The notes beneath the pieces are model-generated. The model had not been told where the DNA came from, did no database searches, and was given only the letters and a program-made list of their open reading frames with translations. From Crocinitomix algicola (GTDB lineage: Bacteria > Bacteroidota > Bacteroidia > Flavobacteriales_D > Crocinitomicaceae): DNA of 64,000 nt. The stretch is from the NCBI RefSeq assembly GCF_001661595.2, contig NZ_LYPF02000004.1, forward strand, positions 62,001-126,000, in the 5' to 3' direction. This document shows positions 8,013 through 17,580 of this stretch, in pieces (the stretch's first letter is position 1; the number at the start of each line of letters is the position of its first letter). A program made the translations under genes and the position numbers.

Positions 8013-10238
8013 ATGGAATTAATTAAAATGTGTAAAGAACTATTTGCACTTTTACTAACATCGATGAGAAAAAACATATTATCAAGTTTTGTATTTATTT
8101 GTTCGTTTATTTCTGCATCTAACGTAATTGCTCAACTGGATACGATTCACTACATGCCGCCTTTACATTCCAGAAATAACGGGCATGTTGAACAGCATTA
8201 TTTGTATTTAAGTACACCAGTTTCTGCACCATTTGAGGTTACCTTGGAGGACGGGCAGGGTAACATTATTGCTACTCCCACGATATCAGAAGGATCGCCA
8301 CAAGCAGTTTATATTGGTAACGGACAAAGTCCACCATCAAAGTTATTAGTCCCTGGTGACAGTGTTGGGGTAGTATTGTATTCAAGTGGAATTATTGCAA
8401 CAGCGCGTTCTGAATTCTATTGTAATTTCAGAGTTACCGATAATAATCAGGCTGGTTCTGCAACAGCTAAGGGGAAATCGGCTTTTGGTAGATTATTTTA
8501 TTTAGGTTCGATGCCGCAACTGGGCGAAAATAGCACACGCTCCTTTATTGCAAGTGTAATGGCTACAGAAGATAGCACGACTGTGGTGGTCTCTGGGTAT
8601 GATTCTGGTGTGATTTTTAAAAATGGGGCAGGTGCGGATCATACAAGTGACGTAATGAGTATCAGTTTAGATGCGGGTGAGAGCTATATATTCACTGGGT
8701 ATACTAATGTGGTTGCAAACAGAACTGGTTTTGTTGGCGCACGGGTTTCTTCAAATAGAGATATTGTAGTGAATACAGGAAACATGTTGGGGTCTATTAC
8801 TTCCCCCACTGGTACCCAGGATATTGGTATCGACCAAATTGTGCCTGCAGATAGATTGGGAAGTAAGTACGTTTTGTTGAGAGGTAATGGAACTAATGAC
8901 ATGGAAAAGCCTTTGGTGGTGGCAGCTGAAGCATCAACTGAAATCTTTTTAAATGGATCACCAACGCCAATTGTTACCCTAGCGAGTCCAGGCGATTATT
9001 ACTCAATACCTGAGTCATATTATTCTGGAACTTTACATGAAAATATGTACGTTACAGGAAGTAAAAATTTTTACATGTATCAACCCTTAGGTGGTGCACC
9101 CGCCACTGCCACTGGTGGTTTGAATTTTATTCCACCGGTGAGCTGTTTCTTGCCGAATAGCGTTGATTTAGTGCCTGATATTGATAAAATTGGTCCTGAT
9201 TCTTACTCCGGTTCATTAGTTGTGGTGACTGTAGGCGGGTCAACAGTTTTGGTGAATGGAGCAGCAGTTGATCCTTCTTTTGGGCCCGAACCTGTTGCGG
9301 GATCGGATGGAACCTGGGAAACTTATAATATTACTGGTTTAACTGGAGATGCGGAAATAGTATCAGACAATGCCATGGCTGTAGGATTTTTCGGGTTTAA
9401 TGGAAACGCTGGTTTTGCAGGATACTTTTCTGGTTTTGGTAAATCACCTAACCTAGTATTAGCCTCTAGTAATGAAGTTGGTGGTGTACCATGTTTGCCT
9501 GCAGATAGTTTATTTTTGGAGTCAAATTTTGACACTTACCAGTGGTTTCAGGATGATGTTGTAATTCCTGGAGAGACTAGCAATACATATACGCCTACAG
9601 ATCAAGGCGAGTATTACGTGATATTAACTACGGCGGCATGCGTTGATACGTCTCAAAGATTATTTGTTTGGGATTGTGGAGTGCTTGTGCCGATTGAGTT
9701 GTTGAGTTTTGAAGCAGAAGTGATTGACGATGAATTTGTGCAGTTGGACTGGGTAACGGGGTCGGAAATTAACAATGACTTTTTTGAAATTCAGCGTTCG
9801 AAAGATGGTATAAATTGGGAAACAGTACTAATTGAAAAAGGGGCGGGTAATTCATCCCATGTTTCGTATTATCAAGGAGTCGATCGAAGTCCTTTATTTG
9901 GGATATCTTATTATCGATTAAAACAGGTTGATTTCGATGGTAATTTTTCAATCAGTGATCCAATAACAGTGAATTTTAATGATGATGATGGATTCAAAAT
10001 TTACCCGAATCCTTTTAAAGAAATTTTTACCCTAGAGACACATAGCTCGCAAGCTGTTCAGGCTGAATTGTTTGTGTATAGCATTGATGGTCGTTTAATT
10101 GATGTACAGACATTACTCCTTCAAGTCGGATTAAACTCAATCGATATAAATCTAGATCACTTATCGGCAGGAACCTATAGTGTTAGGCTCGTTAAACCTC
10201 ATGCTAAATCGACAGATAAAAAAATAATCAAGCATTAA
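8013..10238 (+). CDS. Large T9SS-exported surface protein with IgGFc-binding-like domain
   Basis: 741 residues from the first ATG. The ATG at 8064 (MRKNILSS...) gives a cleaner signal peptide ending NVIAQ and may be the real start. Residues about 60-480 resemble the IgGFc-binding-protein N-terminal-like domain common in Bacteroidota exoproteins. An Ig-like segment (about 495-550), a fibronectin III-like segment beginning VPIELLSF (about 560-655) and a type A T9SS sorting domain (IYPNPF..., ending KKIIKH) follow. It is probably anchored at or released from the cell surface; ligand and role are unknown. Confidence 0.8.
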   Translation: MELIKMCKELFALLLTSMRKNILSSFVFICSFISASNVIAQLDTIHYMPPLHSRNNGHVEQHYLYLSTPVSAPFEVTLEDGQGNIIATPTISEGSPQAVYIGNGQSPPSKLLVPGDSVGVVLYSSGIIATARSEFYCNFRVTDNNQAGSATAKGKSAFGRLFYLGSMPQLGENSTRSFIASVMATEDSTTVVVSGYDSGVIFKNGAGADHTSDVMSISLDAGESYIFTGYTNVVANRTGFVGARVSSNRDIVVNTGNMLGSITSPTGTQDIGIDQIVPADRLGSKYVLLRGNGTNDMEKPLVVAAEASTEIFLNGSPTPIVTLASPGDYYSIPESYYSGTLHENMYVTGSKNFYMYQPLGGAPATATGGLNFIPPVSCFLPNSVDLVPDIDKIGPDSYSGSLVVVTVGGSTVLVNGAAVDPSFGPEPVAGSDGTWETYNITGLTGDAEIVSDNAMAVGFFGFNGNAGFAGYFSGFGKSPNLVLASSNEVGGVPCLPADSLFLESNFDTYQWFQDDVVIPGETSNTYTPTDQGEYYVILTTAACVDTSQRLFVWDCGVLVPIELLSFEAEVIDDEFVQLDWVTGSEINNDFFEIQRSKDGINWETVLIEKGAGNSSHVSYYQGVDRSPLFGISYYRLKQVDFDGNFSISDPITVNFNDDDGFKIYPNPFKEIFTLETHSSQAVQAELFVYSIDGRLIDVQTLLLQVGLNSIDINLDHLSAGTYSVRLVKPHAKSTDKKIIKH

Positions 10239-10260
10239 TTGAATCAAGCATTTATGTGAG

Positions 10261-10292
10261 AAAAAAAAGACGGTTGCTTAATTTTGCAACCG
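10261..10292 (-). terminator. Terminator of leuS
   Basis: A 7-bp stem CGGTTGC (10271-10277) / GCAACCG (10286-10292) is followed on the minus strand by TCTTTTTTTT. It lies between the convergent surface-protein gene and leuS. Confidence 0.8.
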
Positions 10293-10320
10293 CCAGTTTT
10301 AAGTCGTCATTAAAATTTGA

Positions 10321-13089
10321 CTAAATAACGATATTCACAATCCTACCTGGAACAACGATCACTTTTTTAGGTGTTTTTCCGTCCAAATATTTAGCAGATT
10401 GGTCATTAGTTAATACCGCTGCTTCAATATCTTCTTTTGACATATTGGTAGGTAACGGTAATTTAAACCTCATTTTACCATTAAAAGAAACAGGATATTC
10501 AAACTCTGCCTCTACTAAAAAGTCTGGATTAAAAGTTGGGAATTTTGCTTTTGTTATGCTTTCTTTATTTCCTAATTTCGCCCAAAGCTCTTCTGCAATA
10601 TGCGGTGCGTAGGGAGAAAGTAAAATCAATAATTCACCAAGTATATTTTTGTTATTGCATTGCTGCTCTGTCAGCTCATTAGTTGCAATCATGAAGTTAG
10701 AGACGGCAGTGTTGAAGGAATAACGATCCAAATCTTCTTGAATTTTTTTAATGGCCTTGTGTAGCGTTTTTAGTGATTTTTTATCAGGCTCCCCCTCACT
10801 TACTTCAAAATTATTATCGGCATCGTGGAATAATCGCCACAGTTTACGCAAGAAATTGTGAACTCCGTTAATTCCTTTTGTGTCCCAAGGTTTCGCTTGC
10901 TCTAAAGGACCTAAAAACATCTCATAACAACGCAAAGTGTCTGCGCCAAACTTTTCAACCAATTCGTCTGGTGTTTGCACGTTGTATTTTGATTTGGACA
11001 TCTTTTCAACTTCGTGTCCACAAATATATGTACCATTATCCTCTAAAATAAAGGACGCGTCTTTGTATTCAGGGAGCCAATTTTTAAATCCATCAATATT
11101 TAACTCATCATTATCGACTAAATGGATATCAGCGTGTAAACGAGATGTAGCATACTCCTTTCTTTTACCAAAACTCACAAACTTACCTGAGTCTTTATCT
11201 CGATAAACAAAACTACTCCTCCCCAAAATCATTCCTTGATTAATCATTTTCTTAAAAGGTTCATTGAACGAAATGAATCCCATATCGAATAAAAATTTTG
11301 TCCAAAAACGAGCATAAAGAAGGTGTCCGGTAGCATGTTCAGAACCTCCAATATATAGATCGACTTGGTTCCAATAATCTGCTTTTTCTTTAGATACAAA
11401 GACTTGCTCGTTGTGAGGGTCCATATACCTTAAGAAATACCAAGAAGATCCAGCCCAACCAGGCATAGTATTATACTCCATTCGATCACCTTCAAAGACA
11501 TTCCAATCTTCAGATTTTGCACGTGCCAAAGGCGGTTCACCGTCTTCGGTCGGCAAGTATTTATCTACGTCGGGAAGGGTAACCGGCAGTTTATCATCTT
11601 CAACTAAATAGGGGATTTCATCTTTGTAATAAACTGGAAATGGCTCTCCCCAATACCGTTGTCTTGAAAAAACGGCATCCCGCAAACGATAATTAGTTTG
11701 ACCTTTACCAAAGCCACGTTTTTCAATCTCGTAAATGGCCAGTTTTATAGCTTTTTTAGCGGGTAAATCAGTTAAGAAGTCGGAATCTGTTATCGTAGCG
11801 TCCTTTTCGGTGTATGCACTTTCCGAGATATCCACATCTTTAAAAATATTCTTGATTTCAATGCCAAAATGATTCGCAAAATCATAGTCACGTTGATCTC
11901 CGCAAGGAACAGCCATTACGGCTCCTGTTCCATAACCAGCAAGTACATAATCCGCAATCCAAATTTCAATTTTTTCACCAGTAAAAGGATGTAAAGCATA
12001 TGCTCCAGTGAAAGCTCCACTGATAGTTTTTACATCTGCTTGACGATCGCGTTCAGTTTTTAAACTGGTTTGTTTTTGATAAGTTTCAATCGCTTCTTGA
12101 CGATCAGCAGTTGTCAATTTTTTTACTAATTCATGTTCAGGTGCAAGCACCATAAAAGATACGCCAAAAATAGTGTCTGGTCGAGTGGTGAAAACTTCAA
12201 TATCTTCTCCTGTTTCAGTTTTAAAAATTACCGATGCACCGACTGATTTTCCAATCCAATTTTTTTGTTGGTCTTTTATCGAATCGGTCCAATCAACATC
12301 AGCTAAATCGTTGATTAATCGTTCTGCATACGCTGTAATTCGCATACTCCATTGACGCATTAGCTTTTGCTCAACCGGATGTCCACCTCGCTCAGAAACT
12401 CCATCTTTAATTTCGTCATTTGCTAAAACGGTTCCTAACGCAGGGCACCAATTCACCCAAGAATCCGCTAAGTAGGTTAAACGATAGTTCATTAAAATGG
12501 CTTGTTGTTCTTTTTCTGAAAAACCTTTCCAATCTGAAGCGGTAAATCGCTCTGTTTGATCGGTGGCTGCATTTATCTCACCATTACCCTCATTCTCAAA
12601 AATAGCAACGAGCTTATCAATTGTCTCGGCTTTATTCGTTGTTTTATCATACCACGCATTGTACAATTGTTTGAAGATCCATTGTGTCCATTTGTAATAG
12701 TTGGGGTCTGAAGTTCTTACTTCTCGGTCCCAATCAAAAGAAAAGCCTATTTTATCTAATTGCTCTCTGTAACGAGCTAAATTTTGTTCGGTAGTAACTG
12801 CGGGGTGTTGACCGGTTTGTATGGCATATTGTTCGGCCGGTAATCCGAAAGAATCGTACCCCATTGGATGAAGTACATTAAACCCTTTTAATTTTTTATA
12901 ACGCGCGTAGATGTCAGAGGCAATATAACCGAGTGGATGACCAACATGTAAACCTGCACCAGAAGGATAAGGGAACATGGATAAACCATAATATTTTGGT
13001 TGGTCTGTTAAGTCTTTTGCGCTATATGTTTTATGTTCGCGCCAATAATTTTGCCACCTTTTTTCTATTTCTTTGAAATTATAATCCAT
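10321..13089 (-). CDS. leuS: Leucyl-tRNA synthetase
   Basis: 922 residues, longer than the roughly 860 of E. coli. The class I HIGH motif appears as HVGH at 48-51 and KMSKS near residue 696. The CP1 editing domain (with the TTRPDTIFG region) and a C-terminal anticodon-binding domain are present. Insertions after NAWYD (about 185-235) and before KMSKS (about 640-690, the leucine-specific region) explain the extra length and are usual in Bacteroidota. It charges tRNA-Leu in the cytoplasm. Confidence 0.98.
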   Translation of the reverse strand: MDYNFKEIEKRWQNYWREHKTYSAKDLTDQPKYYGLSMFPYPSGAGLHVGHPLGYIASDIYARYKKLKGFNVLHPMGYDSFGLPAEQYAIQTGQHPAVTTEQNLARYREQLDKIGFSFDWDREVRTSDPNYYKWTQWIFKQLYNAWYDKTTNKAETIDKLVAIFENEGNGEINAATDQTERFTASDWKGFSEKEQQAILMNYRLTYLADSWVNWCPALGTVLANDEIKDGVSERGGHPVEQKLMRQWSMRITAYAERLINDLADVDWTDSIKDQQKNWIGKSVGASVIFKTETGEDIEVFTTRPDTIFGVSFMVLAPEHELVKKLTTADRQEAIETYQKQTSLKTERDRQADVKTISGAFTGAYALHPFTGEKIEIWIADYVLAGYGTGAVMAVPCGDQRDYDFANHFGIEIKNIFKDVDISESAYTEKDATITDSDFLTDLPAKKAIKLAIYEIEKRGFGKGQTNYRLRDAVFSRQRYWGEPFPVYYKDEIPYLVEDDKLPVTLPDVDKYLPTEDGEPPLARAKSEDWNVFEGDRMEYNTMPGWAGSSWYFLRYMDPHNEQVFVSKEKADYWNQVDLYIGGSEHATGHLLYARFWTKFLFDMGFISFNEPFKKMINQGMILGRSSFVYRDKDSGKFVSFGKRKEYATSRLHADIHLVDNDELNIDGFKNWLPEYKDASFILEDNGTYICGHEVEKMSKSKYNVQTPDELVEKFGADTLRCYEMFLGPLEQAKPWDTKGINGVHNFLRKLWRLFHDADNNFEVSEGEPDKKSLKTLHKAIKKIQEDLDRYSFNTAVSNFMIATNELTEQQCNNKNILGELLILLSPYAPHIAEELWAKLGNKESITKAKFPTFNPDFLVEAEFEYPVSFNGKMRFKLPLPTNMSKEDIEAAVLTNDQSAKYLDGKTPKKVIVVPGRIVNIVI

Positions 13090-13111
13090 GTGAATTGCGT
13101 GTTTAAAGCCA

Positions 13112-13119
13112 CAAAAATA
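13112..13119 (-). promoter_or_regulatory. -7 element of leuS
   Basis: TATTTTTG on the minus strand, 22 nt before the leuS ATG. The -33 part is not clear. Confidence 0.5.
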
Positions 13120-13165
13120 GCAATTCCTTTGCGGAATATAGAAGAGGGATTTTAATAAATTGAGA

Positions 13166-13552
13166 TTAATTGTTGGGGTACCCTTGGTCTACCCAGCATT
13201 TCATGATTTGAAAGGCTTCTTCGGTTAAAGAATCAATGTCGAATTCATTAGGTATTTGGGGCATGGTTCGTTCGACAAAAACTTCGTTTTGCCAGGTTCC
13301 TCCAACGATTTTAGCTTTTATAGCATCATAATCATCAATCCAAGCGTCGTGGCAACCTGTTCCAGGTCCAAGTCCCGTTTTACAAGAAGCTTCTATGATA
13401 GGGATTATGTCAGAAGTATAAGAGATTATCGTCTCACATTCTCCAGAAGCCACACTGGGATGAACGGTTTTATCTTTTAAACAAGCGATACATGCAAAAC
13501 AAGTTACACTTAAAGCCATAATTAAGGTTGCGTTGAATTGACTCATACGCAT
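13166..13552 (-). CDS. Small lipoprotein with stretched cytochrome c-like C-x9-CH motif
   Basis: 128 residues from the ATG at 13552; an ATG two codons later (13546) is also possible. An uninterrupted frame runs upstream to 13633, but it crosses the sodA terminator and the sodA stop, so the longer start is rejected. A hydrophobic stretch ends in Cys residues at 18, 21 and 24; ACIAC fits a lipobox. The mature part has SYTSDIIPIIEASC, then Cys57-x9-Cys67-His68, and a Met-Pro-Gln near residue 96. This layout matches Bacteroidota heme-domain lipoproteins that carry C-x2/4-CH. Heme binding is inferred, not shown. Confidence 0.65.
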   Translation of the reverse strand: MRMSQFNATLIMALSVTCFACIACLKDKTVHPSVASGECETIISYTSDIIPIIEASCKTGLGPGTGCHDAWIDDYDAIKAKIVGGTWQNEVFVERTMPQIPNEFDIDSLTEEAFQIMKCWVDQGYPNN

Positions 13553-13563
13553 AAATTTACAAA

Positions 13564-13597
13564 AAAACCCGAAGACCATTGCGGTACTTCGGGTTTT
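13564..13597 (-). terminator. Terminator of sodA
   Basis: An 11-bp stem AAAACCCGAAG (13564-13574) / CTTCGGGTTTT (13587-13597) is followed by a T-run on the minus strand, about 20 nt past the sodA stop codon. Confidence 0.88.
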
Positions 13598-13616
13598 AAT
13601 TTTTTTGAATCTTGGA

Positions 13617-14222
13617 TTATTTTCCAGCTTCAAATCTTTTTGAAACTTCTTCCCAATTAATTACATTGAAGAATGCATTTACATAATCCGGTCGTCTGTT
13701 TTGATACTTTAAATAATAAGCATGTTCCCATACATCCAGACCTAATATTGGTGTTCCACCGCAACCAATTCCAGGCATTAATGGGTTATCTTGATTGGCT
13801 GTTGAACAAACTTCAACTTTACCTCCTTTTTGTACGCAAAGCCAAGCCCATCCTGATCCAAATCGAGTTGCAGCAGCCGTTGAGAACGCCTCTTTGAAAG
13901 CGTCAAAACTTCCGTAAGCATCATTGATAGCATCAGCTAAAGCACCAGTTGGTTGTCCACCACCATTTGGTGACATTACTTGCCAAAATAAACTATGGTT
14001 ATAAAATCCACCACCGTTATTTCTAACTGCAGGCGTATCAATGCAATTTGCCAATATCTCTTCAATGGTTTGGTTAGCCATATCAGTTCCTTCAATAGCT
14101 CCATTTAATTTAGTGGTATATCCATTATGGTGTTTACCATGATGAATTTCCATTGTTTGTTTGTCAATATGTGGTTCTAATGCGTCATGCGCATATGGTA
14201 ATGCTGGTAATTCAAATGCCAT
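13617..14222 (-). CDS. sodA: Superoxide dismutase, Fe/Mn family (Mn-type residues)
   Basis: 201 residues. Metal ligands are His27 (IHHGKHH), His76 (NHSLFW), Asp163 and His167 (DVWEHAYY). Gly70-Gly71 together with Gln144 (STANQDNPL) is the arrangement typical of manganese-type enzymes; Fe-type enzymes usually carry the active-site Gln in the NH-terminal position. It dismutates superoxide. There is no signal peptide, so it is cytoplasmic. The symbol follows the Mn-type reading; actual metal use may be flexible. Confidence 0.95.
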   Translation of the reverse strand: MAFELPALPYAHDALEPHIDKQTMEIHHGKHHNGYTTKLNGAIEGTDMANQTIEEILANCIDTPAVRNNGGGFYNHSLFWQVMSPNGGGQPTGALADAINDAYGSFDAFKEAFSTAAATRFGSGWAWLCVQKGGKVEVCSTANQDNPLMPGIGCGGTPILGLDVWEHAYYLKYQNRRPDYVNAFFNVINWEEVSKRFEAGK

Positions 14223-14268
14223 TATATATATGTTTTATAATTAAAAAATAAACTCTCTCAAATTTAGT

Positions 14269-14276
14269 AAGAATAG
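14269..14276 (-). promoter_or_regulatory. -7 element of sodA
   Basis: TAAATTTG on the minus strand, about 46 nt before the ATG. Confidence 0.5.
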
Positions 14277-14318
14277 GAGGAATAAATAGCGAAAAGGCTA
14301 AAAAAATAAAGATTTTTA

Positions 14319-14326
14319 TATTTTTG
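14319..14326 (+). promoter_or_regulatory. -7 element of small lipoprotein gene
   Basis: TATTTTTG, 20 nt before the ATG at 14347. Confidence 0.5.
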
Positions 14327-14346
14327 AATAAACTAAATAAACCAAG

Positions 14347-14658
14347 ATGAAAAAATACGGATTTTTAATGATGTTAGCAGGGACTATTGCACTAACATCT
14401 TGTGGAGGTAATGAGGAGGCGTCTACCGAAGAGCAAATTCAAAAAGAGGTGGAGAAGAAAACCAATGACATGATGAACAATCTTATGGACGAAGGATTGG
14501 ACAAAGCCATCAATGAAGTGACCGAGCAATTAGCAGATTCAACGTCGAAATTGAATGAGATGATGGACACACTTCAAACAGTTATTGAAAACAATCAAGA
14601 AGAGATTGAAGAAAAAGTAAACGAAGGATTAGACGCTTTAAATAAGTCTATGAACTAA
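14347..14658 (+). CDS. Small coiled-coil lipoprotein
   Basis: 103 residues. A lipoprotein signal ends in LTSC (lipid-anchored Cys19) followed by GGNEE. The rest is highly charged, rich in Glu, Lys, Asn and Met, and almost certainly helical with heptad-like hydrophobic spacing, resembling a coiled coil. Function is not recognisable. It is transcribed alone: a TATTTTTG element sits before it and a terminator follows. Confidence 0.75.
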   Translation: MKKYGFLMMLAGTIALTSCGGNEEASTEEQIQKEVEKKTNDMMNNLMDEGLDKAINEVTEQLADSTSKLNEMMDTLQTVIENNQEEIEEKVNEGLDALNKSMN

Positions 14659-14679
14659 GTTCACGAATTGTTTTTTACC

Positions 14680-14713
14680 AACCTCAGCCGTTTAATATGG
14701 TTGAGGTTTTTTT
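14680..14713 (+). terminator. Terminator of small lipoprotein gene
   Basis: AACCTCAGCC (14680-14689) pairs with GGTTGAGGTT (14699-14708) with one G:U pair, then a run of T. Confidence 0.85.
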
Positions 14714-14848
14714 GTGGTATAGTTTTTCTAATTCTACTAACTTTTTAAGGTTGAAAAAAACCGTAACCTGTTGGTTTTTCTGCACTATTATTACAATATC
14801 TTGCAAGTTGTTTGTGAGTAATGGTGTGTATAACTGAAGATTTTGATA

Positions 14849-17542
14849 ATGAACGGATTAAGAAAGTTGTGGAAAGGATTTAAGAAGCTGGTTTTTTGGC
14901 TATTCTTCATCGGGCTGTTTTTTATCACCGTAATTACTGTTATTCTTCATCTTTATCAGGATGATATTGAGGCGTATGCTATTGCCGAACTCAATAATCA
15001 TCTCACAACAAAAGTGGAAGTAAGAAATATGGAGGTTTCTATGTTTTATGATTTCCCCTATACTTCATTAGGTTTTCAGGGAGTTTTGATTAAGGATGCA
15101 TTTACCGAAGTAAATTCTGAAGACACCATGCTTTATGCGGATGAATTGTATTTTCATTTTAACTTATTGGATATTTGGAGGGGAAATTATAAAGTCAAAT
15201 CGGCGAGTATTCACAATGGTCAAGTCAACCTAAAAACAACCAATACTGGAGATGTAAATTATGGGATTATCGAACCTAATAATGATTCGGTTGATACAGA
15301 TGAAAATTTTCAATTTCTCTTGGATAAACTGCAAGTAGAAAATATGAATTTCGGTCTTGTAAACCGGTCTACAAATCAAGATTACCAAATCTTAATTAAA
15401 AAAGGAACTGCAAAAGGTGATTTTGCGGCAAGTAAATATGAACTCGAAGCGGATGCCGACCTGTTCATTAAACGATTAAAAAGTGGATCACTTTCTTTAA
15501 TCACTGACAAGTCGGCAAATCTGAATGCAGCTATGGATATTGATATTGAAGCACTTTCGTACAAGTTTAAGAAAGGTGATTTGAAAGTTGATGAGATGCA
15601 ATTTCAAGTTTTAGGAGATATTGATTCAAATAAAATCGATTTAAATATTAACGGTCAAAACATCCAGGTTGGACAAGTGGTAAACAGTGTGTTTCCAGCG
15701 GATAAATTGAATAATAGAGCTTATATAGGTGAAGGTTTAGTAGATTTTAAAGGTGAAATTTCAGGACCAATATCAAGAACAGAAATGCCATCAATTGAAG
15801 CGGATTTTGCAGTAAAAAATGGAGCCATATTGGAGTCTGAAAGTAAGCTAAAAGTGCATTCTATTAACTTGATTGGGAGCTATATGAATTCGTACAAGGA
15901 TAGAATGGAGTCATTAACTTTTGATTCATTCGAGTTAAAATTACTAAGGAGTTATTTAAAAGGAACCGGTAAAATTGAAAATTTTGTTCAGCCCACCTTT
16001 ATGACGAATGCACAGGGAGACGTTGATTTGGCGGCATTTAATCAGTTTTTTGGATTTGATGGAGTGGATAAGTTGAAAGGCCAAGTTCGATTTAATTTAA
16101 GTTGCTTGATGAAGTTTTTTGATCCGGAATACCGAAAGGATAAATTCCAAATTTTGTCTTCAAATGGACATATATCAATGGAAAATGTTGTCTTTAAAGG
16201 GAACGAAAGTGATCTTCATTTCACCAATATTACAGGAGAATTATTCGTGAAAGAAAAAGATGCTGCAGCGAAAGATTTAAAAATTAAAACCTTGCATTCG
16301 GACCTTACCTTAAACGGTGCGATGAAGAATATTGTGGGCTATGTTGACGGGTCATCTAATTTAGGTTTAATCGCTTCGGTAGAAGCTAATCATATACTAT
16401 TGGATGAGTTTTTAGGGACACCGAATAAGGAAAAAGATGGTCCCCTTTCAATGTTCGAATTACCGGCAGATTTAAACTTAAATGTGGAATTAGATATTGG
16501 ACAATTGAATTGGGAAAATCATCAATTTGATAAAATTTCAGGACAATTTTTGCTAGCAAATCGAAAAGCAACTGTAAATCAAATTCAATTATCCACATTG
16601 GGTGGGAATGTAAGAGGAAAGTTGAGTTTGAATAATTTGTTGGAGAATGGAAATATCATTGATGGTAAATTAACTTACACGGATATAAATGTAAAAAAAC
16701 TGTTTAAGGAATGGGATAATTTTAAACAAACCTCAATTACGAGTGAGCATCTATCAGGACGTGTAAATGGATCGGTTGATATTTTACTATTATTTAACCC
16801 CTATTTCTCTATCGTTGAAGAGCAAATTATTGCCGTTTCGGATATAAAAATAATGGATGGTGCACTAACTAATCTTGAAACAATGCGCGCCATTACGGAT
16901 TATATGAGGAGTAATAAAGGTTTAAAATTGATGCTCAACAAGCACATCGATAAATTTGAAGACAAGCTAATGAACCTTAGATTTTCTGAGCTGCATAATC
17001 GGATAGAAATTAAAGACCGTAAAATTACTATTCCAAAAATGACGATCAGCACAAACGCATTGGATGTGAATTTGTTTGGATGGCACGATTTTGATAATAA
17101 TATCGAGTATCACTTTAGCTTCCGGTTCCGAGATCTAAAATCAAAACCTACAACAACAGAGTTTGGAACAATTGAAGATGACGGTCTTGGACTCATTGTC
17201 TACCTTACGATGTCAGGTTCGATTGAAGATCCAACATTTAGTCTGGATAAACAAGAGCGTAAAAATGAAATAAAAGCCAATATCGCCAACGAAAAAGAGA
17301 GTATGAAATCCATGTTAAAAACTGAGTTTGGACTTTTCGAAAGGGACACAACAATCAAGAAACATCAAAAAGATAATAAAAAGGAAGTTGAGTTTATTTT
17401 TTATGATGATGATGTTGAAGAAGATTCTTCTGATGAATCTAAAAAGAAAAAGAAAAATAAAAGTCGTGTTGGTAAGTTTATTGACAATCTTAAACAAGAA
17501 GATAAGGAGGACAATGAGGATATTCAATTTGTTCCAGAATAA
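14849..17542 (+). CDS. AsmA-like inner-membrane-anchored protein
   Basis: 897 residues from the ATG at 14849; a TTG two codons upstream is less likely. A basic N-terminus is followed by one transmembrane helix (about 18-40) and then the AsmA-type opening (YQDDIEAYAIAELNNHL...). The long periplasmic region consists of repeated beta-strands as in AsmA/TamB-type proteins, which span the periplasm and are implicated in lipid transport or outer-membrane assembly. The last 50 or so residues are an unusual Lys/Glu/Asp-rich tail (EEDSSDESKKKKK) outside the conserved fold. The histidine kinase gene starts 38 nt downstream. Confidence 0.8.
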   Translation: MNGLRKLWKGFKKLVFWLFFIGLFFITVITVILHLYQDDIEAYAIAELNNHLTTKVEVRNMEVSMFYDFPYTSLGFQGVLIKDAFTEVNSEDTMLYADELYFHFNLLDIWRGNYKVKSASIHNGQVNLKTTNTGDVNYGIIEPNNDSVDTDENFQFLLDKLQVENMNFGLVNRSTNQDYQILIKKGTAKGDFAASKYELEADADLFIKRLKSGSLSLITDKSANLNAAMDIDIEALSYKFKKGDLKVDEMQFQVLGDIDSNKIDLNINGQNIQVGQVVNSVFPADKLNNRAYIGEGLVDFKGEISGPISRTEMPSIEADFAVKNGAILESESKLKVHSINLIGSYMNSYKDRMESLTFDSFELKLLRSYLKGTGKIENFVQPTFMTNAQGDVDLAAFNQFFGFDGVDKLKGQVRFNLSCLMKFFDPEYRKDKFQILSSNGHISMENVVFKGNESDLHFTNITGELFVKEKDAAAKDLKIKTLHSDLTLNGAMKNIVGYVDGSSNLGLIASVEANHILLDEFLGTPNKEKDGPLSMFELPADLNLNVELDIGQLNWENHQFDKISGQFLLANRKATVNQIQLSTLGGNVRGKLSLNNLLENGNIIDGKLTYTDINVKKLFKEWDNFKQTSITSEHLSGRVNGSVDILLLFNPYFSIVEEQIIAVSDIKIMDGALTNLETMRAITDYMRSNKGLKLMLNKHIDKFEDKLMNLRFSELHNRIEIKDRKITIPKMTISTNALDVNLFGWHDFDNNIEYHFSFRFRDLKSKPTTTEFGTIEDDGLGLIVYLTMSGSIEDPTFSLDKQERKNEIKANIANEKESMKSMLKTEFGLFERDTTIKKHQKDNKKEVEFIFYDDDVEEDSSDESKKKKKNKSRVGKFIDNLKQEDKEDNEDIQFVPE

Positions 17543-17580
17543 TTTGTATTTTTCTTCGTTATTCCCGCAAGGTTAATGGC

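Noticed and set aside
13553-13633. N-terminal extension of the small heme-like lipoprotein
   Set aside because: It crosses the sodA terminator and the sodA stop codon; the lipoprotein signal starts at 13552 or 13546.
17328-17576. 82-codon plus-strand frame overlapping the end of the AsmA-like gene
   Set aside because: It is the shifted reading of the Lys/Asp-rich tail; the AsmA frame continues to its own stop and no frameshift signal is evident.
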